Shown: positions 24,968 to 34,046 of the stretch, piece by piece
How positions within the stretch are numbered: the first letter of the stretch is position 1
Layout: every line of letters begins with the position of its first letter
Assembly (NCBI GenBank): GCA_045577415.1
Contig: JAZNII010000026.1
Coordinates: 1-54,926, forward strand
Source of the DNA: SVTX01 sp045577415
Lineage (GTDB): Bacteria > Bacillota > Clostridia > Oscillospirales > CAG-272
Length of the DNA stretch: 54,926 nt
Direction of reading: 5' to 3'
The notes under the pieces: model-generated
The model's database searches: none
What the model saw: only the letters and a program-made list of their open reading frames with translations
What the model was told of the DNA's origin: nothing
Made by a program: the position numbers and the translations under genes

Positions 24968-27118
24968 TTACATTCGATATTGCAGCTCGGTAACAATATT
25001 TGTAACCAGGCTGACCATTTTTCCGACCAGAGTCGAGAACAACAGCACGAGGAATATGATAAATACCATACCTACGGCGGTTGCCGCGATCATGATCACG
25101 TTCTTGGACATTGTATAGTCGTGTGTAACCTGAGTTCCGAAGAAGATAAGTATTCCAAGCCAGATGAAAGCAACTGTAGAAAGCATGGAAATTATACCGA
25201 TCTCAGAATTGGTTACTACATTAGAGGCAATCGTTGCGGGGATAAGAAGCAACGGGATAGGAACCAAGCTATAGCAGGTAGCTATGAAAATATCCTTAAA
25301 GCTTCCCTCTCCTTCGAACAACGTAGTAAGACACCAGTTTGCTATTACAAAGAGGAACAGGGGAACCAGTACGCCGATCGCCTGATTTCCCATGGACGAA
25401 TATGCGCCCGTGGGATTGAGCAAATATCCCTGTCCTATGGACTGATAGTAGAAGGTGAGGATCGCAATTACAAGATATACGAGAGACGCTCTCACTGAGC
25501 CTCGTTTTTCATGCTTAAGATCCCAGAAGCCGTCAAACGGATGGAGCATTACGTAAAATCCGTACAAAAGCTCGGACACAAACGTTCTCTTTCCGCCGGA
25601 TACGGTGTATTTTGCGTTAACCTCGGTTATCTTCTTGCTGATGAAGTAGAACGCAACGATTATTCCTACAATACCTACTATAAGAATAAGGAAATACTCG
25701 GACATCCACTGACGTCTGATCTCCTGGAAGGACTTAGACCAGTTCTCGGTATCGTAAGCCGCCTCAAACTGTTCAAGTGACTCCTCATACTGACCGTTAC
25801 GGTACATAGCCTGACCGATTCCGACGTACGCGGTATCGAAGTTGGAGTTTCTCTTAAGAACCTCTGTCCAGAGCTGGATAGCTGTATCAAAATCCTGATC
25901 GTTCTCTGCCGCGATCGCAGCTATAAGAGTGTCTCCGTACTCAGTTCTCTTGAATACCGTGATTGACGCGTTGGTCTTATCAAGCACCAGCATTTTGTCA
26001 TCCTGATAGGTTATCGCCTCGATACCCGTAAGGTTACCGAGCATGGTTCCTATATCACCGAATGCAAAGAGAAGATTACCGTTACTGTCGTAGGTATATA
26101 TTCTCTGTCTCTTGGAGTCGATTATAGACCATGTTCCCTCTTGACCGATCGCTACATCTATAATGGTAGATACGCCGGTAGGAGTCTTACCCTTGTCAGC
26201 GGCACTGGAGTTGTAGTCAACCTCACCCGCAGGAGGCCAGAAGCCGTTACGCTTCATGATCTCGTCGCCGTTGGTGTTGAGCATCTTGACGGGCATATAT
26301 TTACCGTCCTTGCTCTTGCCTTTGATCGCGTTGCCAACAGAACCCTCTTCAATGGTGGACGTGGTTACGTAAATAAAGCCGTCCTTATCGATGGTAATGT
26401 TGTTGAACTCGGTCGAAACGACCTGATTCTGCTGTGCCTTCTGCTCGTCGGTACGGAATCTTCTCCAAAGAATATCCCATGCCGAAAGAGTTACCGCCTG
26501 AGCGCCGATAAATCCGGTAAACTCACCCTCCTCGGTCATAACGATGATGCCCTGATAGGTGGTTGCAGATACGACGAAGAGTCTGTCGTACTGGTCGACC
26601 GCGATAGCCACGGGGCTATAAAGCTTGGAGTCACCGAAAAGATTGGACTCGGGAGCCTCGATTATCTTAAGGAAGTTTCCGTTTCTGTCGAATACTACTA
26701 TTCTTGCAGCGCCTGTATCACATACCCAAATGCGGTCATGGGTTATGAAAAGACCCTCGGGAGCAGTCAGGGAGTCGTTAACGCCCTGCGCGTTTACGAA
26801 TTTGTCGATCAAAAACTTGACTTTATAATAGCGATCCAGACAAACTATTCTGTTGTTACCGGTATCCGCGATATAAACATTTCCCGCATCGTCGGTAACA
26901 AGGTCGTTAGGGTTGTTTATCGCAACGTCAAGTCCCATGTACTGGGAATCGACCACGGGGCTTTGCGCGGTATAAGCATCGGGAGAATAGAGCGCAAATC
27001 CGCCTATGGAGTATGTATAGGTCTGATAGGCGGAGCTTGCGCCGGCGCCTATGACTACGCAGGAGGCAATCATAACAACTGCAAATATTACGCATAAAAT
27101 TTTTGCTGATTTTTTCAT
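24968..27118 (-). CDS. NHL-repeat, TPR and YIP1-domain membrane protein
   Basis: A 716-residue multidomain protein. A signal/anchor helix (about 5-26) is followed by an extracytoplasmic NHL beta-propeller (about 60-370) with repeats such as NPNDLVTDDAGNVYIADTGNNRIVCLD and APEGLFITHDRIWVCDTGAARIVVFD. Next come a TPR pair (about 395-460: DFDTAIQLWTEVLKRN... AYVGIGQAMYRNGQYEESLEQFEAAY) and a transmembrane helix (about 475-497). The C-terminal YIP1-family domain (about 515-710) has five helices and starts YGFYVMLHPFDGFWDLKHEKRGS. The propeller and TPRs are thus displayed outside, linked to a polytopic membrane base. Function unknown; the operon position suggests a scaffold or sensor for the transporter. 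The start has a GGAGGTC site, 21 bp upstream of the DUF5696 gene. Confidence 0.88.
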   Translation of the reverse strand: MKKSAKILCVIFAVVMIASCVVIGAGASSAYQTYTYSIGGFALYSPDAYTAQSPVVDSQYMGLDVAINNPNDLVTDDAGNVYIADTGNNRIVCLDRYYKVKFLIDKFVNAQGVNDSLTAPEGLFITHDRIWVCDTGAARIVVFDRNGNFLKIIEAPESNLFGDSKLYSPVAIAVDQYDRLFVVSATTYQGIIVMTEEGEFTGFIGAQAVTLSAWDILWRRFRTDEQKAQQNQVVSTEFNNITIDKDGFIYVTTSTIEEGSVGNAIKGKSKDGKYMPVKMLNTNGDEIMKRNGFWPPAGEVDYNSSAADKGKTPTGVSTIIDVAIGQEGTWSIIDSKRQRIYTYDSNGNLLFAFGDIGTMLGNLTGIEAITYQDDKMLVLDKTNASITVFKRTEYGDTLIAAIAAENDQDFDTAIQLWTEVLKRNSNFDTAYVGIGQAMYRNGQYEESLEQFEAAYDTENWSKSFQEIRRQWMSEYFLILIVGIVGIIVAFYFISKKITEVNAKYTVSGGKRTFVSELLYGFYVMLHPFDGFWDLKHEKRGSVRASLVYLVIAILTFYYQSIGQGYLLNPTGAYSSMGNQAIGVLVPLFLFVIANWCLTTLFEGEGSFKDIFIATCYSLVPIPLLLIPATIASNVVTNSEIGIISMLSTVAFIWLGILIFFGTQVTHDYTMSKNVIMIAATAVGMVFIIFLVLLFSTLVGKMVSLVTNIVTELQYRM

Positions 27119-27133
27119 AATTGACCTCCTTTT

Positions 27134-28006
27134 TTAGTCTTTCATTCCACTCGAGCCCATTGTTTCAACGATGTTGGACTGCGAGAATACGAATACCATG
27201 ATAGGAACGAGCATCATGATAACCTGAGCTGCCGCGGATGCGCCCGCGCGCTTGATTCCGCCCGCGGTGATCTGTCCGATAGCGTAGTTAAAGGACTTGA
27301 GCTGCTCAGAGTGAATGTACATCGATGCACCCGCATTCCAGAGAGACTGGAAGGAGTACACGATAAGGGTAAGCCACGCGGGCTTAACCATAGGCATCGC
27401 GATGACCCAATAGGTCTTAAGCTCGCTTGCGCCGTCAAGACGGGCAGACTCAAGAACCGTGTCGGGAACCGCGGTATCCATAAACTGCTTCATAAGGTAA
27501 AGACCGAGAGTAGAACCCCATGCAGGAACGATAATTGCGAGATAGGTATCAAGCCATCCAAAGAGCGACATTATAATAAAGGAAGTAATTGCAGTTACAG
27601 TCGCGTGGAACATAAGGGATGTCTGAACGGTCTTGAACATAAACTTGCCGCCCGGGAACTTGATCTTAGCCAGAGTATACGCCGCCAGAGAGGCGATAAA
27701 CAGGTGTCCAAAGGTACCTGCCACGGATGTGAACACCGTGTTGAATATGTATCTGGAGAAAGGAACCCAGTTCAAGCTCATCAGAGAGAAGAGCGATGCG
27801 TAGTTGCCGGGCGTAGGGCTCATAACGAAGAATCGGGGGGGGTACATCCAAAGCTCGTCGAGAGGCTTGAAGGACTGCATGACGACGTACACCATGGGAA
27901 GGAACATAAAAGCTCCCAAAAGCACCAACATAACGGTAATACCGAAGTCACCGCCCGCGCTTCGTGCAAGTACGACTTTATGATTTCTTGTTCTAAGCTT
28001 TGCCAT
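27134..28006 (-). CDS. Carbohydrate ABC transporter permease (MalG type), first pair
   Basis: A 290-residue permease of the standard MalG/UgpE length with six transmembrane helices. The EAA loop reads LESARLDGASELKTYWVIAMPMVKPAW. It starts one base after the stop of its MalF-type partner, so the two are translationally linked. It forms the first of two permease pairs in this operon, and sequence differences in the EAA loop from the second pair show that it is not a recent duplicate. Import of oligosaccharides released or bound by the neighbouring exported proteins is the likely task. Confidence 0.93.
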   Translation of the reverse strand: MAKLRTRNHKVVLARSAGGDFGITVMLVLLGAFMFLPMVYVVMQSFKPLDELWMYPPRFFVMSPTPGNYASLFSLMSLNWVPFSRYIFNTVFTSVAGTFGHLFIASLAAYTLAKIKFPGGKFMFKTVQTSLMFHATVTAITSFIIMSLFGWLDTYLAIIVPAWGSTLGLYLMKQFMDTAVPDTVLESARLDGASELKTYWVIAMPMVKPAWLTLIVYSFQSLWNAGASMYIHSEQLKSFNYAIGQITAGGIKRAGASAAAQVIMMLVPIMVFVFSQSNIVETMGSSGMKD

Positions 28007-28007
28007 A

Positions 28008-28955
28008 TTACGTACCTACCTTCGCGAGAATCTTCTTGACTAATGCGTTAGCGCCGACCATTACCAAGAACAGCACCACCGCTATTGCCGACGAATAACC
28101 GACCTCGTATCTTTGTCCACCGTAGTCCTCCAAGTGGTGCATGATGGTGTGACCCGAATACTGCACCGAGGGGAATCCACAGAGCGCGGTAACGATACCG
28201 CCAAATCCGAATGCCTGTGTGATCGCCATGACCGCACCGAACATAAGCTGAGGTCTCATGGAAGGAAGCGTTATGTAATAAAGTTCCTGCCAACGGTTTC
28301 TGATGCCGTCCACCGCGCCCGCCTCGTAGAGAGAGCGGTCGACACCTTGGAGACCTGCGATAAAGGAAAGGAACGCAGTACCAAGAGACGTCCAGAGCGA
28401 GACCACGATACACAGCGGCATAACGTAGTCCGCGTCTTTAAAGAATGCAATTTCTTTTGATATAAGACCCAATTCCAAGAGGGTCGCGTTTACCCAACCG
28501 TAGGAGTCCGCCGAGAAGAGCGTACCCCAGATAAGATATACCTGACCGGAAATGGAGGGGGCGTAGAATATAAGTGTTACTACCGCGCGTATCCTGGGAG
28601 GAAGCTCGTTGATAAACCAAGCGACCAAGAAAGAAAGGAGGTAGGATGCGGGTCCAACGATACCCGCGAATATCAAGGTGTTAGTACATGCTGTAAGGAA
28701 TATTTCGTCATCAAAGAACAGTGAAACGTAGTTATCAAGGAAGACGAAACCGGGCATTTCCAGCATATTGAAGTTTGTAAAGCTGATAACTGCCGAAAGA
28801 ACGACTGGGAGAATAGTGAATATGGTAAAAATGAGCATATAGGGAGCAACCATTATGTATGCCATCCAGTTGCGCTTCATTTCTTTCCATATCCACTCTC
28901 TCATGGTTATGTCCTTGCGCGCAGCAGCTTGCTTTTCTGCTGTTTTCTTAGACAT
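28008..28955 (-). CDS. Sugar ABC transporter permease (MalF/UgpA type), first pair
   Basis: A 315-residue permease with a basic cytoplasmic N terminus, six helices and the EAA loop SLYEAGAVDGIRNRWQELYYITLPSMRPQ. It is preceded by the giant solute-binding fusion gene (42 bp) and followed after one base by its MalG-type partner. Both permeases need an ATPase, which is not encoded in the operon. Confidence 0.93.
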   Translation of the reverse strand: MSKKTAEKQAAARKDITMREWIWKEMKRNWMAYIMVAPYMLIFTIFTILPVVLSAVISFTNFNMLEMPGFVFLDNYVSLFFDDEIFLTACTNTLIFAGIVGPASYLLSFLVAWFINELPPRIRAVVTLIFYAPSISGQVYLIWGTLFSADSYGWVNATLLELGLISKEIAFFKDADYVMPLCIVVSLWTSLGTAFLSFIAGLQGVDRSLYEAGAVDGIRNRWQELYYITLPSMRPQLMFGAVMAITQAFGFGGIVTALCGFPSVQYSGHTIMHHLEDYGGQRYEVGYSSAIAVVLFLVMVGANALVKKILAKVGT

Positions 28956-28997
28956 TTTTGATCTCCTTTATATATAGGAATAAAAGATGAAAAATCA

Positions 28998-31900
28998 TCA
29001 ATAGCTGGCGAGTGCCTTAGCGGCATCCTTAAGTGCGATTGCGATATAGTAAAGAAGCTCGTTATTGTCGATCTTCTCATCGTCGGTAACGTCAGGACCT
29101 CTTGCGATCTTAACGCTCGACGAAAGCGTATTCAGCTCATCAGCCGAGAACTTAGCCAAAATGGAATTTCCTACACCCTCAAGGGTTACGGTATCCTTAC
29201 TGCTTATTGCATTCGTTATCTCGGTTGCAAGCGCCTTATCGTAATTGCTTCTGCTTTCAAACTCCTTGACCGCAGCACTTGCCTGACCAAGTCTCTTGAC
29301 AGCGAGCGTTTCGCCCGACGTAAGAGTTTCAAGACCGAACTCCGCGCGTTTACGGGTTATTTCCTTATTAATAGTATGGATATAACTTTGAAGAGCCTGC
29401 GTAGGATCTTCGCGGTCGTTATAAGCTGCCAAAAATGCGAATTCTGTATAACGGGCGATAATGTAAGAGCCGGGATAGTTAGGAATAGACGCGAGGTTGT
29501 TGAACTGCGCCTCGATCATTACGCGTTCCTCGGCAGTCCACGGAACGTTTGCGAGAGCGTCCTTATTAGCCGTGTTGTACTTAGCGGAGGGACCCATAAT
29601 AGCAACCATCTCGTTACCGTAGGATTCCTGACACTCCTTACCCGTGAACCACTTGATGTACGTCCACGCGTCCTGAGTCTTACCCTTTTCATCTGCTCCG
29701 GAAACTATTACGGAAGCATTGACAGCGGATACCGCGCAGTTGTTTATGATCTTGTTGCCATCCTCATCATACATCGGCTTGCCGTCCTCGTCGGTCACAA
29801 CAGTTCCGGGAACGGGAACCATCGTCCACAAGCCGTCGATTTCGGTAGCGAATACCTTGAGCTGGTTGTAAAGTCCGGTGTAGTCGCCGATAAGAATAGG
29901 CATCTCACCGGTTCTGAAACGGTTAGCCGCATCGTAGGTGTAGGGGAAACCGTATTTTGTAAAGAATTCGCACATCTTGGTAAAGGCGGAAAGTCCGACC
30001 TTAGAGTCAAGATTAATTCTCATACCTTCATCTGCAAAGAGTTCTCCGCCCATCTGATAAAGGTGGATGTTAGTATCGGCGGTAATACCGATCTCCATGT
30101 TCTTTGCCTGGAGATGAGGAACCGCAGCCATTATATCATCCCAAGTTCTGGGAATATCAAGACCTGTCTCGGCAAGAATATCAACACGGACGAACATCAT
30201 AGCAAAGCCCTGTGCCTCAGGCAATCCATAATAGTTCATATCGCCGTCTGCGTCCTCCATGCCGAGAACGATCATTGCCGCGTCGTTAAAGACCTTGTCA
30301 GCGTATCTGGGATCATTAGGATCGGTGATAAGAATATCGGTTGTATCCTCGAAATCCTTTTTGCTTATAAGGATCTCTCCGTTTTCGGTGTCGCCATCAT
30401 AGTATGATTCCTTCTCGGAGTACATAGGCAGGATCGCGGAACGGATAGCGTAGTTGATAACATCTGCCTGAGCAAGTCCGTGGTATACGTCAGGACCCTT
30501 CTTTGCAAGAATAGACGGAAGAAGCGTTCCTGCCGCGACGAGCTTAAGCTCTACCGTAATCTCTTTACCCTGCTTCTTGGTCATTTCGGTAAACACGTTG
30601 TTAACGAGGTTACGCTTGACCTGCGCCTGGTCACGACCTGTAGCCAGCCAAACCTCAAGGCTCTCCTCGGTAGTCTCCTTGGTAGCGCCTACGCTATCGT
30701 AGTCTCTGAAGAATGACCAGAAGAAACGGCTGATCTCGTGGAAAAGCGTCTGGAAAATATTTGCCTCAGCCGCAGGCTCGTTATCGCCCATGGGCTGGAT
30801 CCTAATATAGTCGATCTCAAGAGGCTGAGTCTTTGCGTCGGACAGGAACGTACCCAAGGTACCGATGTAAGACTTAAGTCTTTCAAGAGAGGACGCGATG
30901 GAGTCCTCGTCCCTACCCATCTTTATAAGAAGATCGGAAACCTTCTGGAGAGTACCTACGCTGGAGGATTTCTGTCCCGCAAGTGCGGTAAGTTTTTGCG
31001 CGACACCAAGCTCGCCCTTCGTGGGATCGTCGTTATTGAGGACACGACCCTGCATTACCATGTCGATAAGCACCTCGGGCATGATTCTCGAGAAGCCGTA
31101 GTCGCGGTAGGCGTCGGGGGTAGCTCCGGTGAGCTGGATGATAGAAAGGTAGTCATCATTAATAGCATTAAGCGAATCCTGAACAATTTCGATGACCTCG
31201 CCCATGTCTCCGAGGGTTACCTCGAACTTGATGGTATAGGTTGCATTTTCATCAAAATAGAAGGAAAATTCCTGTTCGCCGTTGGTCGCCTGGGTGACCT
31301 GCCACTTATCGCTATAATTATATGTAAGGGCTTTTGCCTCCTTGAAGGGGGCGCCGTTGTAATAGCCGTCCGCACCCTCGGGAATGCCCTCGGTGTAGAT
31401 GTAAAGCGCGCGGTTGACAAACATACCGTCAAGCACGTTCTGTCTGAATCTGGTGACGATATCATACATACCGGACTTGTCTACCTTAAAGCTGTATGTT
31501 ACCCACTGACCCGCAGTCTGCCATTTTTCTCCGCCCATTACGTTAAGGAGAGTTTTGGAGGCGTCGTGAGGATAGGTCATAGCGTCAGCGGCATCCTCAA
31601 GAGCGTAGATCGTTTTGTCGGAAGCAGCCTCGATGTATTCACCTTGAATTGTGACGGTTCCTTCACCGGGCTTATATCCCTTTTGATTTAAGTAATAGTC
31701 CTTGTACTCCGCATAGGAATCAAGCTTTTGGGCGGGAGTAAGAACGATTTCGGAAATCGCGAGGTTAGCGTTCTTACCCTGAAGGGTTATAACGTCGCCT
31801 GCGCCAAGAACGAACTCAAACGCCTCGGTAAAGTATCCCGAGGAATCCGCAAGAGTGTAATTCTCCCAATCAGGGGTCTGATTGGCAGTAGGACGAAGCT

Positions 31901-32654
31901 CGTTTCCGTGTATATCAATCTTAAAGAATCTGATCGAATACTTATTGCAGAAATCCGTGATAGCAGAGGTCCAAACTCTGGGATATTCAATGTAAAGCTT
32001 GCCCTCGCTCTCCGTATAATTAAGCTTAAGATCGTCTGCCTGAAGCTTAACTTTATCGATATCCTTGCCGCTATATACCGCGTCAACGTAATCGTTGACC
32101 CAGTTCTTCTTTATGGTAAGGTATCTCGCCTCGGAGAAAGGCACCTTGTTGTTGATGCGGAAGGTACGCTCAACGGCGTTGGATTTGCCGTCGTCAATAG
32201 CATAGTAATTGATGGTGATCATATACTTTGCTCTCTCGGTACCCGCAGGAACCGTCCACGAAACGTTCCCAAGCTCGGGAGTAACGATACATTCCTTTTC
32301 GTCAAGGCCGGGGTTTTCGTCAAGCTCTGCCTGAGTAGGCTTTCTGTACTCAGCGTCAGACTTTTCCACGCAGAGATCATCCCAAACGTTGATAACCACC
32401 TTGGTGTTATCGTCCTCGGGGGGATCAACGTCAGCGTGTTCAGCCATGTAGTCCTTGTAAGGAATCGAGCTGAGCGCTTCCAGCACACCGCTGGTGTCAT
32501 ACACAGACGTATTCGGTCCGCCGGCAGTACTTCCCTCTTTGTTCGCATTGGTCGCCGCACCGTCGGCTGCCAAGGAATTCAGAGAGAAACAACCAGCGGC
32601 AAAGATCAGGCAAAGCAGAAGCGCCATAGATCTTTGAAAAACTGTTTTCTTCAT
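28998..32654 (-). CDS. Giant fusion: carbohydrate-binding modules plus ABC solute-binding protein
   Basis: A 1,218-residue exported protein. The start ATG at 32654 follows AGGAGGAAATTTT; a start ten codons upstream would overlap that site. The signal region MKKTVFQRSMALLLCLIFAAGCFSLNSLAADG has two readings: lipobox-like AAGC or cleavage after SLA. Residues about 60-310 form beta-rich modules, and about 330-430 is a CBM6/35-like domain (GEYIEAASDKTIYALEDAAD... GQWVTYSFKVDKSGMYDIVTRFRQ). A helical linker (about 540-640) follows. Residues 670-1110 are a complete family-1 extracellular solute-binding protein (LEVWLATGRDQAQVKRNLVNNVF, YYGLPEAQGFAMMFVRVDI, TWDDIMAAVPHLQ, AWTYIKWFTGKE). Ordinary binding proteins are about 420-550 residues, so more than half of the protein is extra glycan-binding material. 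First gene of the operon. Confidence 0.85.
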   Translation of the reverse strand: MKKTVFQRSMALLLCLIFAAGCFSLNSLAADGAATNANKEGSTAGGPNTSVYDTSGVLEALSSIPYKDYMAEHADVDPPEDDNTKVVINVWDDLCVEKSDAEYRKPTQAELDENPGLDEKECIVTPELGNVSWTVPAGTERAKYMITINYYAIDDGKSNAVERTFRINNKVPFSEARYLTIKKNWVNDYVDAVYSGKDIDKVKLQADDLKLNYTESEGKLYIEYPRVWTSAITDFCNKYSIRFFKIDIHGNELRPTANQTPDWENYTLADSSGYFTEAFEFVLGAGDVITLQGKNANLAISEIVLTPAQKLDSYAEYKDYYLNQKGYKPGEGTVTIQGEYIEAASDKTIYALEDAADAMTYPHDASKTLLNVMGGEKWQTAGQWVTYSFKVDKSGMYDIVTRFRQNVLDGMFVNRALYIYTEGIPEGADGYYNGAPFKEAKALTYNYSDKWQVTQATNGEQEFSFYFDENATYTIKFEVTLGDMGEVIEIVQDSLNAINDDYLSIIQLTGATPDAYRDYGFSRIMPEVLIDMVMQGRVLNNDDPTKGELGVAQKLTALAGQKSSSVGTLQKVSDLLIKMGRDEDSIASSLERLKSYIGTLGTFLSDAKTQPLEIDYIRIQPMGDNEPAAEANIFQTLFHEISRFFWSFFRDYDSVGATKETTEESLEVWLATGRDQAQVKRNLVNNVFTEMTKKQGKEITVELKLVAAGTLLPSILAKKGPDVYHGLAQADVINYAIRSAILPMYSEKESYYDGDTENGEILISKKDFEDTTDILITDPNDPRYADKVFNDAAMIVLGMEDADGDMNYYGLPEAQGFAMMFVRVDILAETGLDIPRTWDDIMAAVPHLQAKNMEIGITADTNIHLYQMGGELFADEGMRINLDSKVGLSAFTKMCEFFTKYGFPYTYDAANRFRTGEMPILIGDYTGLYNQLKVFATEIDGLWTMVPVPGTVVTDEDGKPMYDEDGNKIINNCAVSAVNASVIVSGADEKGKTQDAWTYIKWFTGKECQESYGNEMVAIMGPSAKYNTANKDALANVPWTAEERVMIEAQFNNLASIPNYPGSYIIARYTEFAFLAAYNDREDPTQALQSYIHTINKEITRKRAEFGLETLTSGETLAVKRLGQASAAVKEFESRSNYDKALATEITNAISSKDTVTLEGVGNSILAKFSADELNTLSSSVKIARGPDVTDDEKIDNNELLYYIAIALKDAAKALASY

Positions 32655-33103
32655 AAAATTTCCTCCTGATTCGTTTTCAAGCAAGGCTTTTCCTCGCTCG
32701 GTAAAGGGTAAATGCTTCCGTTAATAACACCGTCACAGCGGGCAAGCACAGCACGCCAAAGCAGCGTTGCCACCCAAGCCCACTCACAATCCTTTGGACA
32801 ACTTCCGGAAAAACGGTGTTACACGGAGGTATTACCAACGGTGCGGTATGACTTAAAGCCGATCTCACTCTCGCGCTTTAAAGCGTAAGCTCAAAAACCC
32901 AATTGAGAGAAACAACGATCATACTGCTGCAGCATTATCAATAATTCGTGTCGCCACAATCAAAAAGCCTTCGGCACAGAAAGCTTCTCATCTATAGCAA
33001 TAAAATTTCAACCAGCGGTCTGCTGCAAACCTTTTACAAGCAAAACGCCGGATGGGATAAACCAAAATTGCTAAAAAATAGCGCATGATACCCTGTAATT
33101 TAC
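32655..33103 (-). promoter_or_regulatory. Long (about 450 nt) 5' leader of the ABC/DUF5696 operon
   Basis: Between the predicted transcription start (about 33103) and the first gene lie about 450 nt of moderate GC with several short inverted repeats but no clear terminator. It contains a 63-codon frame starting with GTG (32868-32677, minus) whose C-terminal half is hydrophobic (WQRCFGVLCLPAVTVLLTEAF). Its ribosome-binding site is weak and I do not call it a gene. A leader this long is a candidate for post-transcriptional control, but no known riboswitch class is recognised. Confidence 0.45.
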
Positions 33104-33109
33104 TTATAT

Positions 33110-33138
33110 ATAATACCACGAAAGTTTATTTTTGTCAA
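33110..33138 (-). promoter_or_regulatory. Promoter of the 15-kb ABC/YIP1/DUF5696 operon
   Basis: On the minus strand there is TTGACA (33133-33138), a 17-bp spacer and TATTAT (33110-33115). Confidence 0.8.
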
Positions 33139-33960
33139 GCGAAACAAAGTTTACAATACTTAACTTTTTCGGCTTTTCCTACATAAAATAATGTCATCTC
33201 ATTTCGGCACGTTCAAGGCGCATTTTTCTGCGTTTTGTATTAATTGCAAAAACGACGCAAAAGCAGCCAAATGTTGTTAATTTTAATTTACCAATTTGTT
33301 GCCCAAAAAAGAGTAGCAAGCGCTAAAATCTACTCATTTTTGTTAAATTTGCATCTTGTTTTTTTGCCGTAAACGCACCTAAAAACTGTAAGTAAATTAT
33401 ATTTACCTGCGCGCATTTGCTTTATTGATTTATCAAATAAGCCCTTCACCTCTGCCACAACATGATTTTTTGTGTTTTCTGCACAAAAATCGAGGTTATT
33501 TTTCTAACATTTCTAATTGTGAATTTTTGATTAATTTTTCGAAAAACAAACAGAAATCACCACCCTAACAATCATTTCTTCACACAAAACCATCACTTAG
33601 GCCCAAAAACAACGCTTTTATATTGGTGCATTACCATTTAATTCCATTTTTCAAGTTTGGCATCATCATCACCAAATAGCCTTCGCAGGAGTCGAATTTC
33701 AGTTTTTTACACGCTGTGCCAGAACGCAGTAATACCAACGTCCGATAACCCGCAGCACTCTCGCACGCACACGCATCCATTGTAACCTTTCGCGACGCAC
33801 TCAAGCATACTCATCCATTGCAACTTTTCACGACGTACTCGCACAACATTTTATCAGCAAAGCCGCCGTCGTTGCCTCGCCGTTTGATGCAGAACCGCAG
33901 GAATCATCCAAGGATCAGCAAGCATCCAACATTACTTATTTTCTATATCATTTGTTGTAT
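33139..33960. other. Non-coding, AT-rich stretch with a degenerate direct repeat
   Basis: About 820 bp without a plausible gene on either strand. The only structure that I can support is a pair of 29-bp imperfect direct repeats, 38 bp apart (33774-33802 and 33812-33840, both starting CATCCATTG), differing at four positions that are all transitions. The rest looks like decayed or purely regulatory DNA. Confidence 0.5.
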
Positions 33961-34006
33961 TTTAAACAAACAGTTTAAATATTGATAGGATCAGCGCAAA
34001 AAAACT

Positions 34007-34033
34007 CACCCCGACTTGCTTTAAGTCGGGGTG
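34007..34033 (-). terminator. Terminator of the 34.0-34.7 kb membrane-protein gene
   Basis: CACCCCGACTT (34007-34017) pairs with AAGTCGGGGTG (34023-34033). On the minus strand it is followed by AGTTTTTTT, a good U tract. Confidence 0.9.
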
Positions 34034-34046
34034 TTGATATTTTAAA

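Noticed and set aside
32758..32780. T-box-like string GGGTGGCAACGC in the leader of the ABC operon (minus strand)
   Set aside because: It matches about 11 of 14 T-box consensus positions, but there is no following terminator, no recognisable stem I/specifier, and the operon is for carbohydrate uptake. Likely chance.
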